DNA from: Flavobacterium limicola
GTDB taxonomy: Bacteria > Bacteroidota > Bacteroidia > Flavobacteriales > Flavobacteriaceae
Assembly: GCF_003634755.1 (NCBI RefSeq)
Contig: NZ_RBXA01000002.1
Span: 1-64,000, forward strand
DNA: 64,000 nt
Direction: 5' to 3'
Position 1 is the stretch's first letter; the number at the start of each line of letters is the position of its first letter. The position numbers were made by a program, and so were the translations under genes. Below, piece after piece: positions 18,596 to 27,900 of the stretch. The notes beneath the pieces were generated by a model. The model made no database searches, was not told the origin of the DNA, and saw only the letters and a list, made by a program, of their open reading frames with translations.

Positions 18596-20131
18596 ATGCT
18601 AGTTAAAGTTTTTGGAAGTGCAGTTTTTGGAGTCGAAGCCACAACGATTACTGTTGAGGTAAATATTGATAAAGGGATTGGTTATCATTTAGTTGGCTTG
18701 CCAGACAATGCTATCAAAGAAAGCAGTTACCGTATTGCAGCAGCACTCAAAAATAACGGCTACGCCATGCCAGGTAAAAAAATCACCATCAATATGGCTC
18801 CTGCTGATTTGCGCAAAGAAGGCTCTGCCTATGATTTGACTTTAACGATTGGAATTTTGGTGGCATCCAGGCAAATCAATGCAGAGGACGTTGATAAATA
18901 CATCATTATGGGGGAACTTTCCCTTGATGGCAGCCTTCAACCAATAAGAGGTGCTTTACCCATTGCCATTAAAGCCAAAGAAGAGGGTTTTAAAGGTTTT
19001 TTTCTTCCAAAGCAAAATGTAAAAGAAGCCGCGATTGTTGCAGGATTAGATGTGTATGGAATCGAAAATGTTCAGGAAGTAATTGATTTCCTCGAAGGAA
19101 AAGGAACGCTGGAACCAACAACAATAGACACGCGAGCTGAATTTTATAAAACATTAGACTTTCCAGAATTTGATTTTAGTGATGTTAAGGGACAAGAAAG
19201 CATCAAGCGTTGCATGGAAATTGCCGCAGCCGGAGGACATAATATTATCTTGATTGGACCGCCGGGAGCAGGGAAGACCATGCTTGCCAAACGTTTACCG
19301 AGTATCTTGCCGCCCATGACGTTGCGTGAAGCACTAGAAACCACCAAAATTCATAGCGTTGCCGGAAAATTGAAGGAAGTAGGATTGATGAATCAACGGC
19401 CGTTTCGAAGTCCACACCATACAATTTCGAATGTCGCATTAGTGGGCGGCGGAAGTTATCCGCAACCGGGCGAAATTTCTATGGCGCACAACGGCGTTTT
19501 GTTTCTGGATGAATTGCCGGAATTTAAGAGAGACGTTTTGGAAGTGATGCGTCAACCGCTGGAAGATCGAGAAGTAACAATTTCCAGAGCTAAATTTACG
19601 GTTACTTATCCGTCTTCTTTTATGTTGGTGGCGAGTATGAATCCAAGTCCAAGTGGTTTTTTCAACGATCCGGATTCGCCACAAACTTCTTCGCCACATG
19701 AAATGCAACGATATTTGAGTAAAATTTCAGGACCATTATTAGATAGAATTGATATTCATATTGAAGTGACTCCAGTTCCCTTCGACAAATTATCCGAAGA
19801 TCAAAAGGCAGAAAGTAGTGTTGATATTCGGAAAAGAGTGACTGCGGCAAGAGAAATCCAAACGGAACGCTTTGAGCAAATGGAAAATATCCATTACAAT
19901 GCTCAAATGAATACCAAACACATTCGGGAGTATTGCGCTTTGGATGATGTTTCCAAGCAATTATTGAAAACGGCAATGGAACGATTGAATCTTTCTGCTC
20001 GGGCATATGACAGGATTTTAAAAGTAGCACGCACGATCGCTGATCTTGATGCCGCACCAATAGTGGTTTCCAGCCATATTGCTGAAGCCATTCAATATAG
20101 AAGTTTGGATCGTGATGGTTGGCTGGGGTAA
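18596..20131 (+). CDS. YifB/ComM-type magnesium-chelatase-like AAA ATPase
   Basis: A 511-residue three-domain protein. The N-terminal Lon-substrate-like domain (residues 1-165) opens with MLVKVFGSAVFGVEA and contains VNIDKGIGYHLVGLPD. The AAA core has Walker A GPPGAGKT at residue 221 and Walker B VLFLDELPEF, and the C-terminal Mg-chelatase domain contains LNLSARAYDRILKVARTIADL. ComM of Vibrio is a hexameric helicase aiding branch migration in natural transformation; whether that role holds here is inferred from family. A TAATTTTA -7-like box lies at 18571-18578. The gene reads divergently from the amidohydrolase operon. Confidence 0.92.
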   Translation: MLVKVFGSAVFGVEATTITVEVNIDKGIGYHLVGLPDNAIKESSYRIAAALKNNGYAMPGKKITINMAPADLRKEGSAYDLTLTIGILVASRQINAEDVDKYIIMGELSLDGSLQPIRGALPIAIKAKEEGFKGFFLPKQNVKEAAIVAGLDVYGIENVQEVIDFLEGKGTLEPTTIDTRAEFYKTLDFPEFDFSDVKGQESIKRCMEIAAAGGHNIILIGPPGAGKTMLAKRLPSILPPMTLREALETTKIHSVAGKLKEVGLMNQRPFRSPHHTISNVALVGGGSYPQPGEISMAHNGVLFLDELPEFKRDVLEVMRQPLEDREVTISRAKFTVTYPSSFMLVASMNPSPSGFFNDPDSPQTSSPHEMQRYLSKISGPLLDRIDIHIEVTPVPFDKLSEDQKAESSVDIRKRVTAAREIQTERFEQMENIHYNAQMNTKHIREYCALDDVSKQLLKTAMERLNLSARAYDRILKVARTIADLDAAPIVVSSHIAEAIQYRSLDRDGWLG

Positions 20132-20134
20132 ATT

Positions 20135-20163
20135 AGATTTCAGATTTTTGATTAACGATTTTT
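20135..20163 (+). repeat. 29-nt dispersed repeat, copy 1
   Basis: AGATTTCAGATTTTTGATTA continuing ACGATTTTT lies 3 bp after the yifB stop. The same 29 nt, with one T-to-C change, recurs at 21060-21088 after the next gene. It is followed by a TTTCAC...GTGAAA pair near 20174-20219 that could fold. Confidence 0.6.
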
Positions 20164-20247
20164 GATTTTAGATGTTTCACGGCTGCAAAATTGAGAATAC
20201 GCACGCGTTAGCGGTGAAAAAGAAAAGTATAGAAATAAATACGTCAA

Positions 20248-20281
20248 AAAAGAGATTTCGAGAGAAATCTCTTTTATTTTT
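20248..20281 (+). terminator. Hairpin with T-run immediately before the RluA-family gene
   Basis: Perfect 12-bp stem AAAAGAGATTTC / GAAATCTCTTTT with a GAGA loop and then ATTTTT. It ends 6 bp before the ATG of the next gene, leaving no room for a promoter in between. It may terminate yifB with another promoter reading through, or be a leader attenuator of the downstream gene. Confidence 0.65.
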
Positions 20282-20286
20282 GCCAA

Positions 20287-20985
20287 ATGTTAGAAATTCT
20301 GTACCAAGACGAATATATTATTGCAATTAATAAACCAAGTGGATTGTTAGTTCACAAATCGTTTTACGCGCGCGATGCAAAAGTTTATGCGATTCAAGAA
20401 TTGAGAAATCAAATAGGAGGGCAACACGTTTATCCTGTTCATCGGTTAGATCGCAAAACATCTGGTGTCTTGTTATTTGCTTTGGATAAAGAAGTTTTAA
20501 AAATTATGAATGATCGTTTTGCCACACGCGAAGTCGAAAAAAAGTATTTAGCAATTTTGCGTGGCTGGTCACCTGATGAACTAACGATTGATTATGATTT
20601 AACCAATGATGATGGCATCATACAAAATGCAATAACCTACTTTCATCGATTGCAAACTACCGAAATTGAGTTAGAATTTAACAATAAACCAACCTCACGA
20701 TATTGTTTGGTAGAAGCGATTCCTGAAACGGGACGTATGCATCAATTACGAAAACATTTCAAACATATTTTTCATCCCATTTTAGGAAGTCGACCACATG
20801 GTTGTAACAAACAAAATAAATTATGGTTGGAGCATTTTGAACTGAAAGGAATGATGCTTCATGCACATCAGTTGATTTTTAATCATCCCATAACAAATGA
20901 ACCACTCATCTTGAATGCAAAGATTAATGAAGAGTTTAGCAGAGTAGGTACTATTCTTAAGCTAGATTTGAAGAAGTATGAATAG
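20287..20985 (+). CDS. RluA-family pseudouridine synthase (TruC-like)
   Basis: Isomerises uridine to pseudouridine in tRNA or rRNA. The 232-residue protein has the catalytic motif HRLDRKTSGVLLFAL, in which the Asp attacks the base, the N-terminal INKPSGLLVH strand and the C-terminal HQLRKHFKHIFHPILGS segment. The short length without an S4 domain points to the TruC-like or small RluA type, which in E. coli modifies tRNA U65. The exact target is not readable. A hairpin with a T-run abuts the start codon; see the separate entry. Confidence 0.9.
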   Translation: MLEILYQDEYIIAINKPSGLLVHKSFYARDAKVYAIQELRNQIGGQHVYPVHRLDRKTSGVLLFALDKEVLKIMNDRFATREVEKKYLAILRGWSPDELTIDYDLTNDDGIIQNAITYFHRLQTTEIELEFNNKPTSRYCLVEAIPETGRMHQLRKHFKHIFHPILGSRPHGCNKQNKLWLEHFELKGMMLHAHQLIFNHPITNEPLILNAKINEEFSRVGTILKLDLKKYE

Positions 20986-21059
20986 AATACTGATTTGTAA
21001 AGTAGTGCTTTAAATTATTGTTGTATTTGGAAACAATAGTTTTCAGTATAAAGAGGAAC

Positions 21060-21202
21060 AGATTTCAGATTTTTGATCAACGATTTTTAACCTCTTCAAA
21101 ATCGATGATGCGATTGCTAGCGAGAGCGTCCCGCTCGTGCCCATTATAAATTTATAATGATTTACTTTTGTAAGTGTTCACGAGCGGGACGCTCTCGCTA
21201 GC
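21060..21202. repeat. MITE/REP-like palindromic element
   Basis: Starts with the second copy of the 29-nt repeat (21060-21088). Then a perfect 24-bp inverted repeat occupies 21116-21139 and 21179-21202, with cores GCTAGCGAGAGCGTCCCGCT and its complement. The 39-bp spacer itself holds a perfect palindrome CATTATAAA/TTTATAATG (21142-21159) and a small TTAC/GTAA hairpin. The GC-rich arms contrast with the AT-rich surroundings. No transposase is encoded, so it would be non-autonomous. I recall similar arms recurring in other Bacteroidota genomes, but this was not searched. Confidence 0.75.
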
Positions 21203-21246
21203 GGGGGCAAACATATTTTAAATTTTACTTGAAGTTACAACAAATT

Positions 21247-21807
21247 CTATTCCAAATCATTTTTCATTTTCTTTTTTAAAAGCTTTACTTTATTCTTAAA
21301 CTCTTCATCATTAATAATTTCCAAATCATATAAATTTTTTAATTGTTTGTACTCCTTGGATTTATTAAACTTAACTTGTTTTTTTGCTATAAGCGTTTCT
21401 GTTTTAATTGGGATTATCTCTTCTTCATTTTTATTAGATATAACTTTCTTTACAATGAAAAAACCAAAAATTAAAAGCGTGTATATAAAAAACTCGGTTG
21501 AATCATAAGACGGAAATAAACCATTAAAATAGAAACCATCATACCAACTTTTATAAAAATCAACAAATGGATAAAAACTACTTTCAGATTTATAAGGACT
21601 ATATTGAACAAGATTTGTACCATACGCAGTGCCATAATATCCCTCAGTTTTTACAGAATTTGTAAATAGGCATACATAGTAATCATTATCAGTGTTTTTT
21701 ATTTTTGGAGACAGTCCAAAATAATTTACAAAAAGTGCGAAACAATTAATTAGCATTAAGATTAATATTATCTTCTTTTCTTTATCTGTAAAGTTTAGGT
21801 ATTTCAT
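21247..21807 (-). CDS. Membrane protein with C-terminal SHOCT-like segment
   Basis: A 186-residue hypothetical protein. One hydrophobic helix lies at residues 12-31 and another at about 108-122, with a roughly 75-residue loop rich in Tyr and Ser between them. The C-terminal region KEYKQLKNLYDLEIINDEEFKNKVKLLKKKM fits the SHOCT (short C-terminal) domain pattern, often linked to oligomerisation. No enzyme motif is visible. The gene is divergent from the 97-residue gene at 21898, sharing a 90-bp spacer with a strong palindrome. Confidence 0.65.
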   Translation of the reverse strand: MKYLNFTDKEKKIILILMLINCFALFVNYFGLSPKIKNTDNDYYVCLFTNSVKTEGYYGTAYGTNLVQYSPYKSESSFYPFVDFYKSWYDGFYFNGLFPSYDSTEFFIYTLLIFGFFIVKKVISNKNEEEIIPIKTETLIAKKQVKFNKSKEYKQLKNLYDLEIINDEEFKNKVKLLKKKMKNDLE

Positions 21808-21847
21808 TATATTTAAGTATAAATTTAAATTATTTTTCTAGTTTTTG

Positions 21848-21887
21848 TTTGTTAAATGTAGTTATTTTTCCCTACTTTAGGGAAAAA
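21848..21887 (+). promoter_or_regulatory. Promoter with overlapping palindromic operator
   Basis: TTTG at 21848-21851, a 21-bp spacer and TACTTTAG at 21873-21880 (one mismatch to TAnnTTTG) form a promoter candidate. A perfect palindrome, TTTTTCCCTA / TAGGGAAAAA with a 3-nt centre (21865-21887), is centred on the -7 box, so a bound protein would block it. The sequence is also followed by five T bases, so a hairpin terminator is the alternative reading. Confidence 0.5.
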
Positions 21888-21897
21888 TTTTTAAATT

Positions 21898-22191
21898 ATG
21901 ACTACTCAAGACAAAGTAAACACACTAGTTAAAATATACAGCACTTTTGATAAAAATATACTTTCTAAATCTCTTTCGAGAGTCAGGTTTGTAATTACAA
22001 CACATCAACACGAAACCGATAATAATACAGTTAAAATAAAAGATACTGACGAAATTAATGATGTAATAACAGAGTTTAATGAACAAGTTGGTCTTAAACC
22101 TTTGGGTTTTGTAATTGAAGACGCAAGGCTTTTAAAATCTATGGGCGGTTATATTATAATACAACTTTTAGATATTAATATAGTTAGTTGA
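21898..22191 (+). CDS. Hypothetical 97-residue protein
   Basis: Not recognised. A small soluble, mildly charged protein with no signal peptide, membrane helix or cysteine motif. It alternates predicted helix (QDKVNTLVKIYSTFDKNIL) with strands (VRFVITTHQHE, GYIIIQLLDINIV), which suggests a single alpha/beta domain. It has its own promoter-like sequence with an overlapping palindrome 11 bp before the ATG. That palindrome might be bound by this protein or by the divergent gene's product. Confidence 0.55.
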   Translation: MTTQDKVNTLVKIYSTFDKNILSKSLSRVRFVITTHQHETDNNTVKIKDTDEINDVITEFNEQVGLKPLGFVIEDARLLKSMGGYIIIQLLDINIVS

Positions 22192-22380
22192 TATTACCTT
22201 CAACTAGGATAATGTATGGCAAAATCATACCAACCCACCCAATTTAGGATAGATGGGTATGAAAACGTTCATACTATTTACTTCAAATATATTGATTTTT
22301 TCTTACAATTCATCTAGCTCTTTTAGGTTTGTCGAATGAATTTTCAAAATGGTATTATGAAAGTAAAAAACGATATAAAT

Positions 22381-22455
22381 AGCCCCGATAGAAATGAAAA
22401 ACCTTCTTAGAGCTGGTGTTCAGCCCTAAGAAGGTTTGTAATGTATAGCGGGAAA
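22381..22455 (+). repeat. Dispersed stem-loop element with AGCCCCGATAG / AGCGGG ends, copy 1
   Basis: AGCCCCGATAG (22381-22391) starts the element and AGCGGGAAA (22447-22455) ends it. Between them is a strong hairpin, AAACCTTCTTAG / CTAAGAAGGTTT (22399-22410 and 22426-22437), with an inner GCTG/CAGC pair. Copy 2 at 61486-61555 keeps the ends but has an unrelated stem. Both lie downstream of genes. The rest of the 22192-22507 gap shows nothing else. Confidence 0.65.
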
Positions 22456-22507
22456 TACGTTCTAAAAAAGTGAACTCATTCTGCTCCTAAAAAAAAATAA
22501 AAATTAA

Positions 22508-23797
22508 TTATCTATTAGAACGTCGGTCATTATTTTGACTCGGACGTCTTGGACCAAAACTGTTATTGCTGCTTCGGTTTGTAGTGTCTGTTTTTGGTTT
22601 TCGCGGAGTTGAATCGCGTTGTTGTCTTCCTTGTCCTTGTTTGATAGGTTCTTTGGAAGCGTTAGGATCGGGTTCGAAACCTTTGATGTTTTCTTTAGGC
22701 AAATTCAAACCCACTAATTTTTCGATATCACGCAAAAAGACCGTTTCGTCTGGACTGAATAACGAAATAGCTTCACCATTTGCTCCAGCTCTTCCTGTAC
22801 GACCAATTCGGTGAACGTAATCTTCAGGAATGTTAGGCAATTCAAAATTGACCACATGCGGTAACAATGGAATATCCAGACCTCTGGCCGCAATATCGGT
22901 AGCGACTAAAGCGGTCAGGCTTCCGTCTTTGAAACCTGCTAAAGCTTTGGTTCGTGCGCCCTGACCTTTATTTCCGTGAATGGCAGCTGCTTTGATTCCG
23001 GCACTAATCATGCTTTCAGTCAGTTTATTAGCACCTTGCTTAGTACGGGTAAAAACCAAAATTTGCTTCCAGTTTCCTTCCGTAATCAATTTAATGATCA
23101 GTTCTGTTTTTTTCTCTTTGGCAACAGGATATACTATTTGAGTAATAGCATCCACGGTTGTGTTTTCCGGAGTTGCTTCTACGTGAACGGGATGGTGCAA
23201 AATGCCCATCGCCAATTTCTTGATGTCTTTTGAAAAAGTTGCCGAAAATAGTAAGTTTTGTCTTTTTGAAGGCAATACTTTCAAGATTCGTTCGATGTCT
23301 CGTAAAAATCCCATGTCCAACATACGGTCAGCCTCGTCTAAAACTAAGATTTCCACTTTGGCAAGTGATATTAAACCTTGGTTTTGCAAATCGATTAATC
23401 GACCTGGAGTGGCTACTAAAATATCGACACCCTGACGCAATTGAGTTACCTGGGGATTCTGGTTTACACCTCCAAAAATTACGGTGCTTTTTAAGTCTAA
23501 AAATACACTGTATTCCTTGATGTTGGCTAATATTTGTGCGGCTAATTCTCTTGTTGGTGTCAATATTAAGGCACGAATAGGTCTTTGTCGCAATTGTTGA
23601 CCCTGTGATAATAGTTGTAAAATAGGTAATGTAAAACCGGCTGTTTTTCCTGTTCCTGTTTGCGCAGATGCTAAAACATCTTTACCTTCTAATATTGGGG
23701 GAATTGCTTTTTGTTGTATTGGAGAGGGAGTTGTGTACCCTTTTTTGCTGATGGCTTTAAGTAAAGCATCAGATAAACCTAATGAGTTAAATGACAT
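22508..23797 (-). CDS. DEAD-box RNA helicase (RhlE-like)
   Basis: ATP-dependent RNA helicase of 429 residues. The motif order is complete: the Q motif TPSPIQQKA, Walker A AQTGTGKT at residues 45-52, [23 protein letters not shown], and [10 protein letters not shown]. After about residue 375 the tail is low-complexity, rich in Gln, Arg, Asn and Ser, and probably binds RNA or aids cold-shock condensation. The RhlE assignment rests on the core and short basic tail. A TACCTTTG -7 box lies about 55 bp upstream on the minus strand. Monocistronic. Confidence 0.93.
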   Translation of the reverse strand: MSFNSLGLSDALLKAISKKGYTTPSPIQQKAIPPILEGKDVLASAQTGTGKTAGFTLPILQLLSQGQQLRQRPIRALILTPTRELAAQILANIKEYSVFLDLKSTVIFGGVNQNPQVTQLRQGVDILVATPGRLIDLQNQGLISLAKVEILVLDEADRMLDMGFLRDIERILKVLPSKRQNLLFSATFSKDIKKLAMGILHHPVHVEATPENTTVDAITQIVYPVAKEKKTELIIKLITEGNWKQILVFTRTKQGANKLTESMISAGIKAAAIHGNKGQGARTKALAGFKDGSLTALVATDIAARGLDIPLLPHVVNFELPNIPEDYVHRIGRTGRAGANGEAISLFSPDETVFLRDIEKLVGLNLPKENIKGFEPDPNASKEPIKQGQGRQQRDSTPRKPKTDTTNRSSNNSFGPRRPSQNNDRRSNR

Positions 23798-23851
23798 AAA
23801 TGGTGTTTATAAAGTAAACACTATTATTTAGGTTACTTTTTTAATTGGGCG

Positions 23852-23859
23852 CAAAGGTA
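23852..23859 (-). promoter_or_regulatory. -7 box of the DEAD-box helicase gene
   Basis: The minus strand reads TACCTTTG followed by CGCCC, an exact TAnnTTTG box in the form common at strong Bacteroidota promoters. No good -33 element is visible at the expected distance. It implies a leader of about 50 nt. Confidence 0.5.
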
Positions 23860-23913
23860 CAGTTAATTTTCCGATGTGCTTTTGATTGCCTTGATTTGTT
23901 TAAATGTAAGCAC

Positions 23914-23944
23914 AAAAAAAATCGGGACTGTATCCCGATTTTTT
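23914..23944 (-). terminator. Terminator of the ypfJ-like gene
   Basis: AAATCGGGA / TCCCGATTT with a CTGTA loop. A long A-run lies to the left on the plus strand, giving a T-run after the stem on the minus strand. It begins about 20 bp past the stop codon. Confidence 0.92.
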
Positions 23945-23965
23945 AAATTCTTATTGATTTGAAAT

Positions 23966-24826
23966 TTATCTTATTTCTGCAAAAGTATCGCCTTGATTGA
24001 TGTCTCCTGATTTATACCCTTTCATAAACCATGCTTTTCGTTGTGCCGAAGTTCCGTGTGTAAAGGACTCCGGAACAATATGTCCTTGAATTTTAGCTTG
24101 AATGGCATCATCACCAACAGCATGAGCCGCGCTTAATGCTTCATCAATATCACCTTCTTCCAAGAAATTGTTCATTTTTTGATTGTAATGCGTCCAAACA
24201 CCCGCATAAAAATCAGCTTGCAGTTCCAGAGCAACCGATAATTTATTGGCTTCGGCCTGGCTTTTACCTTCTTGCATCTGTCTCATTTTAGCGGAAGTTC
24301 CTAATAGAGTTTGTACGTGATGACCAATTTCATGAGCAATTACATAGGCTGTTGCAAAATCACCACCTTCAGCTCCAAATTTTGTTTTCAGTTCTTCAAA
24401 AAATGTTAAATCCATATATACCTTTTGGTCAGCAGGACAATAAAAAGGTCCTGAAGCCGAAGTAGCATTACCGCACTTTGTTTCCACAGCTTCGCTAAAC
24501 AGTACTAATTTAGGATTTGTATAATCCATATTGTTTTCCTGAAAAATTTTTGACCAAACATCCTCATTATCTGCAACAATGGTTTTTATAAATTTACCTT
24601 CTTCAATTTCTTCAGATGTTAAAGCTCTTTGTTCAGTAGGAGCACTTTGACCTTGACCCATTTGTTCCAAAATCGGTGTAAGCATTTGGACATTTTCTCC
24701 ACCAAAAGTGTTTAGTAACAAGATAATTATCCCAATAATTCCACCTCCTACAATTGTTTTTCCACCAGAGGACATCCCTCTTCGGTCTTCTACATTATCA
24801 CTTTGACGTCTGCCACTCCATTTCAT
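23966..24826 (-). CDS. YpfJ-family putative zinc metallopeptidase
   Basis: Neutral zinc metallopeptidase family member of 286 residues. A short cytosolic N-terminus (MKWSGRRQSDNVEDRRG) precedes a single membrane helix (about residues 24-42, GGKTIVGGGIIGIIILLL). The zinc site is HEIGHH in the VIAHEIGHHVQTLLG helix, and the FYCPADQKVYMDLTFF strand is typical of the family. It is anchored in the inner membrane with the catalytic domain presumably outside. The substrate is unknown. A minus-strand -7-like TAATTTTG lies at 24866-24873. Confidence 0.9.
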   Translation of the reverse strand: MKWSGRRQSDNVEDRRGMSSGGKTIVGGGIIGIIILLLNTFGGENVQMLTPILEQMGQGQSAPTEQRALTSEEIEEGKFIKTIVADNEDVWSKIFQENNMDYTNPKLVLFSEAVETKCGNATSASGPFYCPADQKVYMDLTFFEELKTKFGAEGGDFATAYVIAHEIGHHVQTLLGTSAKMRQMQEGKSQAEANKLSVALELQADFYAGVWTHYNQKMNNFLEEGDIDEALSAAHAVGDDAIQAKIQGHIVPESFTHGTSAQRKAWFMKGYKSGDINQGDTFAEIR

Positions 24827-24910
24827 AATCTGTTATTTTTTAATTGTTAGTAAACCTTCGTGATACAAAATTACGTCATTTTAAATATAATTCTTCTTTT
24901 TAAATTTAGG

Positions 24911-27900
24911 TCATTGTACCCATTTCAAAAATGTCTCTTCAATAATTCCTTTGATTATTGGTTTTGGAATGTAATCATTCATTCCTGCATTAAGACATTT
25001 TTCTTTTTCTTCTTTTTCTGTACCCGCAGTGATAGCGATAATAGGTACGTTCTGTCCTGATTTCAAATTCCGAATCAATTTTGTGGCTTCATATCCATTC
25101 ATGATTGGCATTTGGATATCCATGAAAATAATATCTGGATTTATGGCTTCAAATTGTTCGACAGCTTCTTTACCGTTTATAATTTCAAAAATAGCAGGAT
25201 TTATCAGTAGTTTTTTGATAATGGTTTTGAGTAATAACATATTTACTTTATTATCCTCGACAATCATTACAGTAGTTCCTTTTATATTTTTGATAATCTC
25301 ACTTTCAATATTTTTAACAGCATCATTTTTAGTACCAACTATTGTACTGTTTACTGTTGGTTGATTACTAGTTTTTAAATCTAAATCAAAATAAAAAGTG
25401 CTGCCTAATTCTATAGTGCTTTTCAATTGTAAATGACTATTCATAAGGCCTAACAATTTATTTGAAATTGTTAACCCCAGACCTGTACCACCAAATTTTC
25501 GCGTTGTTGAGCTATCTTCTTGAGAAAAAGCCTGAAATATTTTCTTTTTATTTTCTTCCAATATTCCGATTCCGGTATCTATAACTGCGAAGCGAATTGT
25601 AGCATTCACCTCATCTATTTTTTCAATAACGGAAACTTCTAATTTTATAGAGCCTTTTTTGGTGAATTTTACAGCATTTGCCAATAAATTGATCAATATT
25701 TGTTTTAAACGTACACTATCCACCCAAAAATAGTTGGGTATATCTGGCGCAATATTAAGTTCTAAAATCAATTTTTTATGGTTTGATTCATACAATATCA
25801 AATCAATAACTTGGCTTAGCATTTCATTAATGTCATATTTTTCAATATATAAGTCCAGTTTTCCGGCTTCAATTTTTGAGAAATCTAAAATGTCATTAAT
25901 AATGTCTAATAATGAATGCGCGGATTGATTAACGGTTGTTAAATATTTTTCTTGCGTTTTTCCAAGATTTGTTTTTAGCAATAAATCAGTAAAACCAATG
26001 ATTCCATTTAAAGGAGTCCTAATCTCATGGCTCATATTAGCCAGAAATTCAGATTTTGCTTTGTTCGCCGCTTCTGCTAATTCTTTTTCTTGAATTACAG
26101 TTTCAGTTTGTTTTCTTTCTGTAATATCTATAAAAATGCCTTCAATAAATGCAATCTTTCCTTCTTTATAAATCACATCTCCAAATTCTTCCACCCAAAC
26201 AACATGGTTGTTTTTGTGTATAATTCGATAGGTTAAATGAATAGCTATTTTATTATCTGTTGCATTTTTTTGTGCTGCAATAGTACTTATTTTATCTTCT
26301 GGATGAATTAAATCAATGAAGGATAGTTTATTATCAAGGAAATCGGATTTTGGATACCCAGTCAGTTTTTCAATTTCATCATTAATATAAATCTTTGTGT
26401 TTCTTTCATCATAATTTGATAGATAGACGGTACCGGGTATATTATTTGCTAAGAGTCTAAATTTCTCTTCACTTTCATAAATATTGTTTTCATTTTTAAT
26501 ACGCTCAATCGAAGAGGCAATATTACGCGCTAATGTTTGTAAAATATTGACTTCATCTTCTGACCAGAGCCTTTCATTTTTTGTATCGTCAAATCCTAAG
26601 AATCCATGAAATTTGTTTTTTACAAAAATTGGAAAAAGGATTAGAGAAACTACATCAACATGAGCTAATTTATTTCTCAAAGAAACATTTTCAATTTTTG
26701 GAATTACTGCTTCATAAATTTTATTATTCAAAAGCGGAGTTAATAATTCTTCAAAGTACTCGTGGGGTAAATTCTGAAGTTTTACATTGTTTTCCGTTAG
26801 TTTTATATTATGGATTAACCACCTGTATTTTTGACTTATTAATCCAGTGTTTGCATCATTTTCATAGTAATACGCTCTGTGGGATTTGGTTGCCTTACCC
26901 ATTATAATAAGGACATCAGAGAAAATAGCATTAATATCATTGCTGTTTAAAAATTTTTCTGTACAAAGTGTCATTGCAGACAGCAGTTCACTCTTGTATT
27001 CTAATTTCTTCTCAGTTTCATATCTGCTGTGTGAAATTATGTTCAAAGAAATGATATCCGAAATGGCTCTAGCAAAATTAATGTCTTCGTTGTCCCAATT
27101 TATTTTTGATTTAGTAGATTCAAGGCACAATACTCCAATAAGCTCTCCATTAATGAAAAATGGAATATCCAGCATTGACTTAACGTCATATTCTAAAAAA
27201 TAATTTTTAGTGAACTCCGACAATCCAAACTTGTTGAAAACATCTGGTGCACTAATTTGTTTTTTACTTTTTATAGATTCAAAATAGATGGGATATTTTT
27301 CCTTTTCTAAAACATATCCTTTACTAAACACATTGTTATCTAAATCATATAAATTTTCGCAAATAATACGATCTTCCGTATATCTCCAATAACTTACCCG
27401 ATTGCATTTAGAAACTTTCGCTGCTGATTCAATGATTTGCATCACACTGCTATCTATGTTTTTATAATTACTAAAGTTAGTAGTTGATAGTTTTTTAATT
27501 GTTTTATCGTATTTTTCAACTTTTTGCTGACGTATTTTATTTTCAGCTTCGATGTTTTTTAATTTTGTAATGTCTCTGGCAATTCCAGAGTAGCCAATTA
27601 CTTTGTAAGAATCATTTCTACGGATAATTACCTTTTGAGAAATCCATACAATTTCTCCGTTCTTTTTGAATATAGGAATTTCAATAGTTGGAAAATCATT
27701 TTTATTTTCTTCTAAATTTCTATAAAAACGCATCATCTCATCGATGTAATCCGTTCTTATAAATTCAGAATAATTTCTAAATAAGATTTCCTGCTCTTCA
27801 TAACCTAAAATCATCATAGTGAAGTCATTTACAAAAGTAAAGTTACCATTGTCATCTACTTCAAATATGATATCAGTTGCATTTTGAATTAAGTTTTTAT

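Noticed and set aside
19439..20060. Overlapping minus-strand ORFs within yifB
   Set aside because: They shadow a clear AAA ATPase frame and have unlikely composition.
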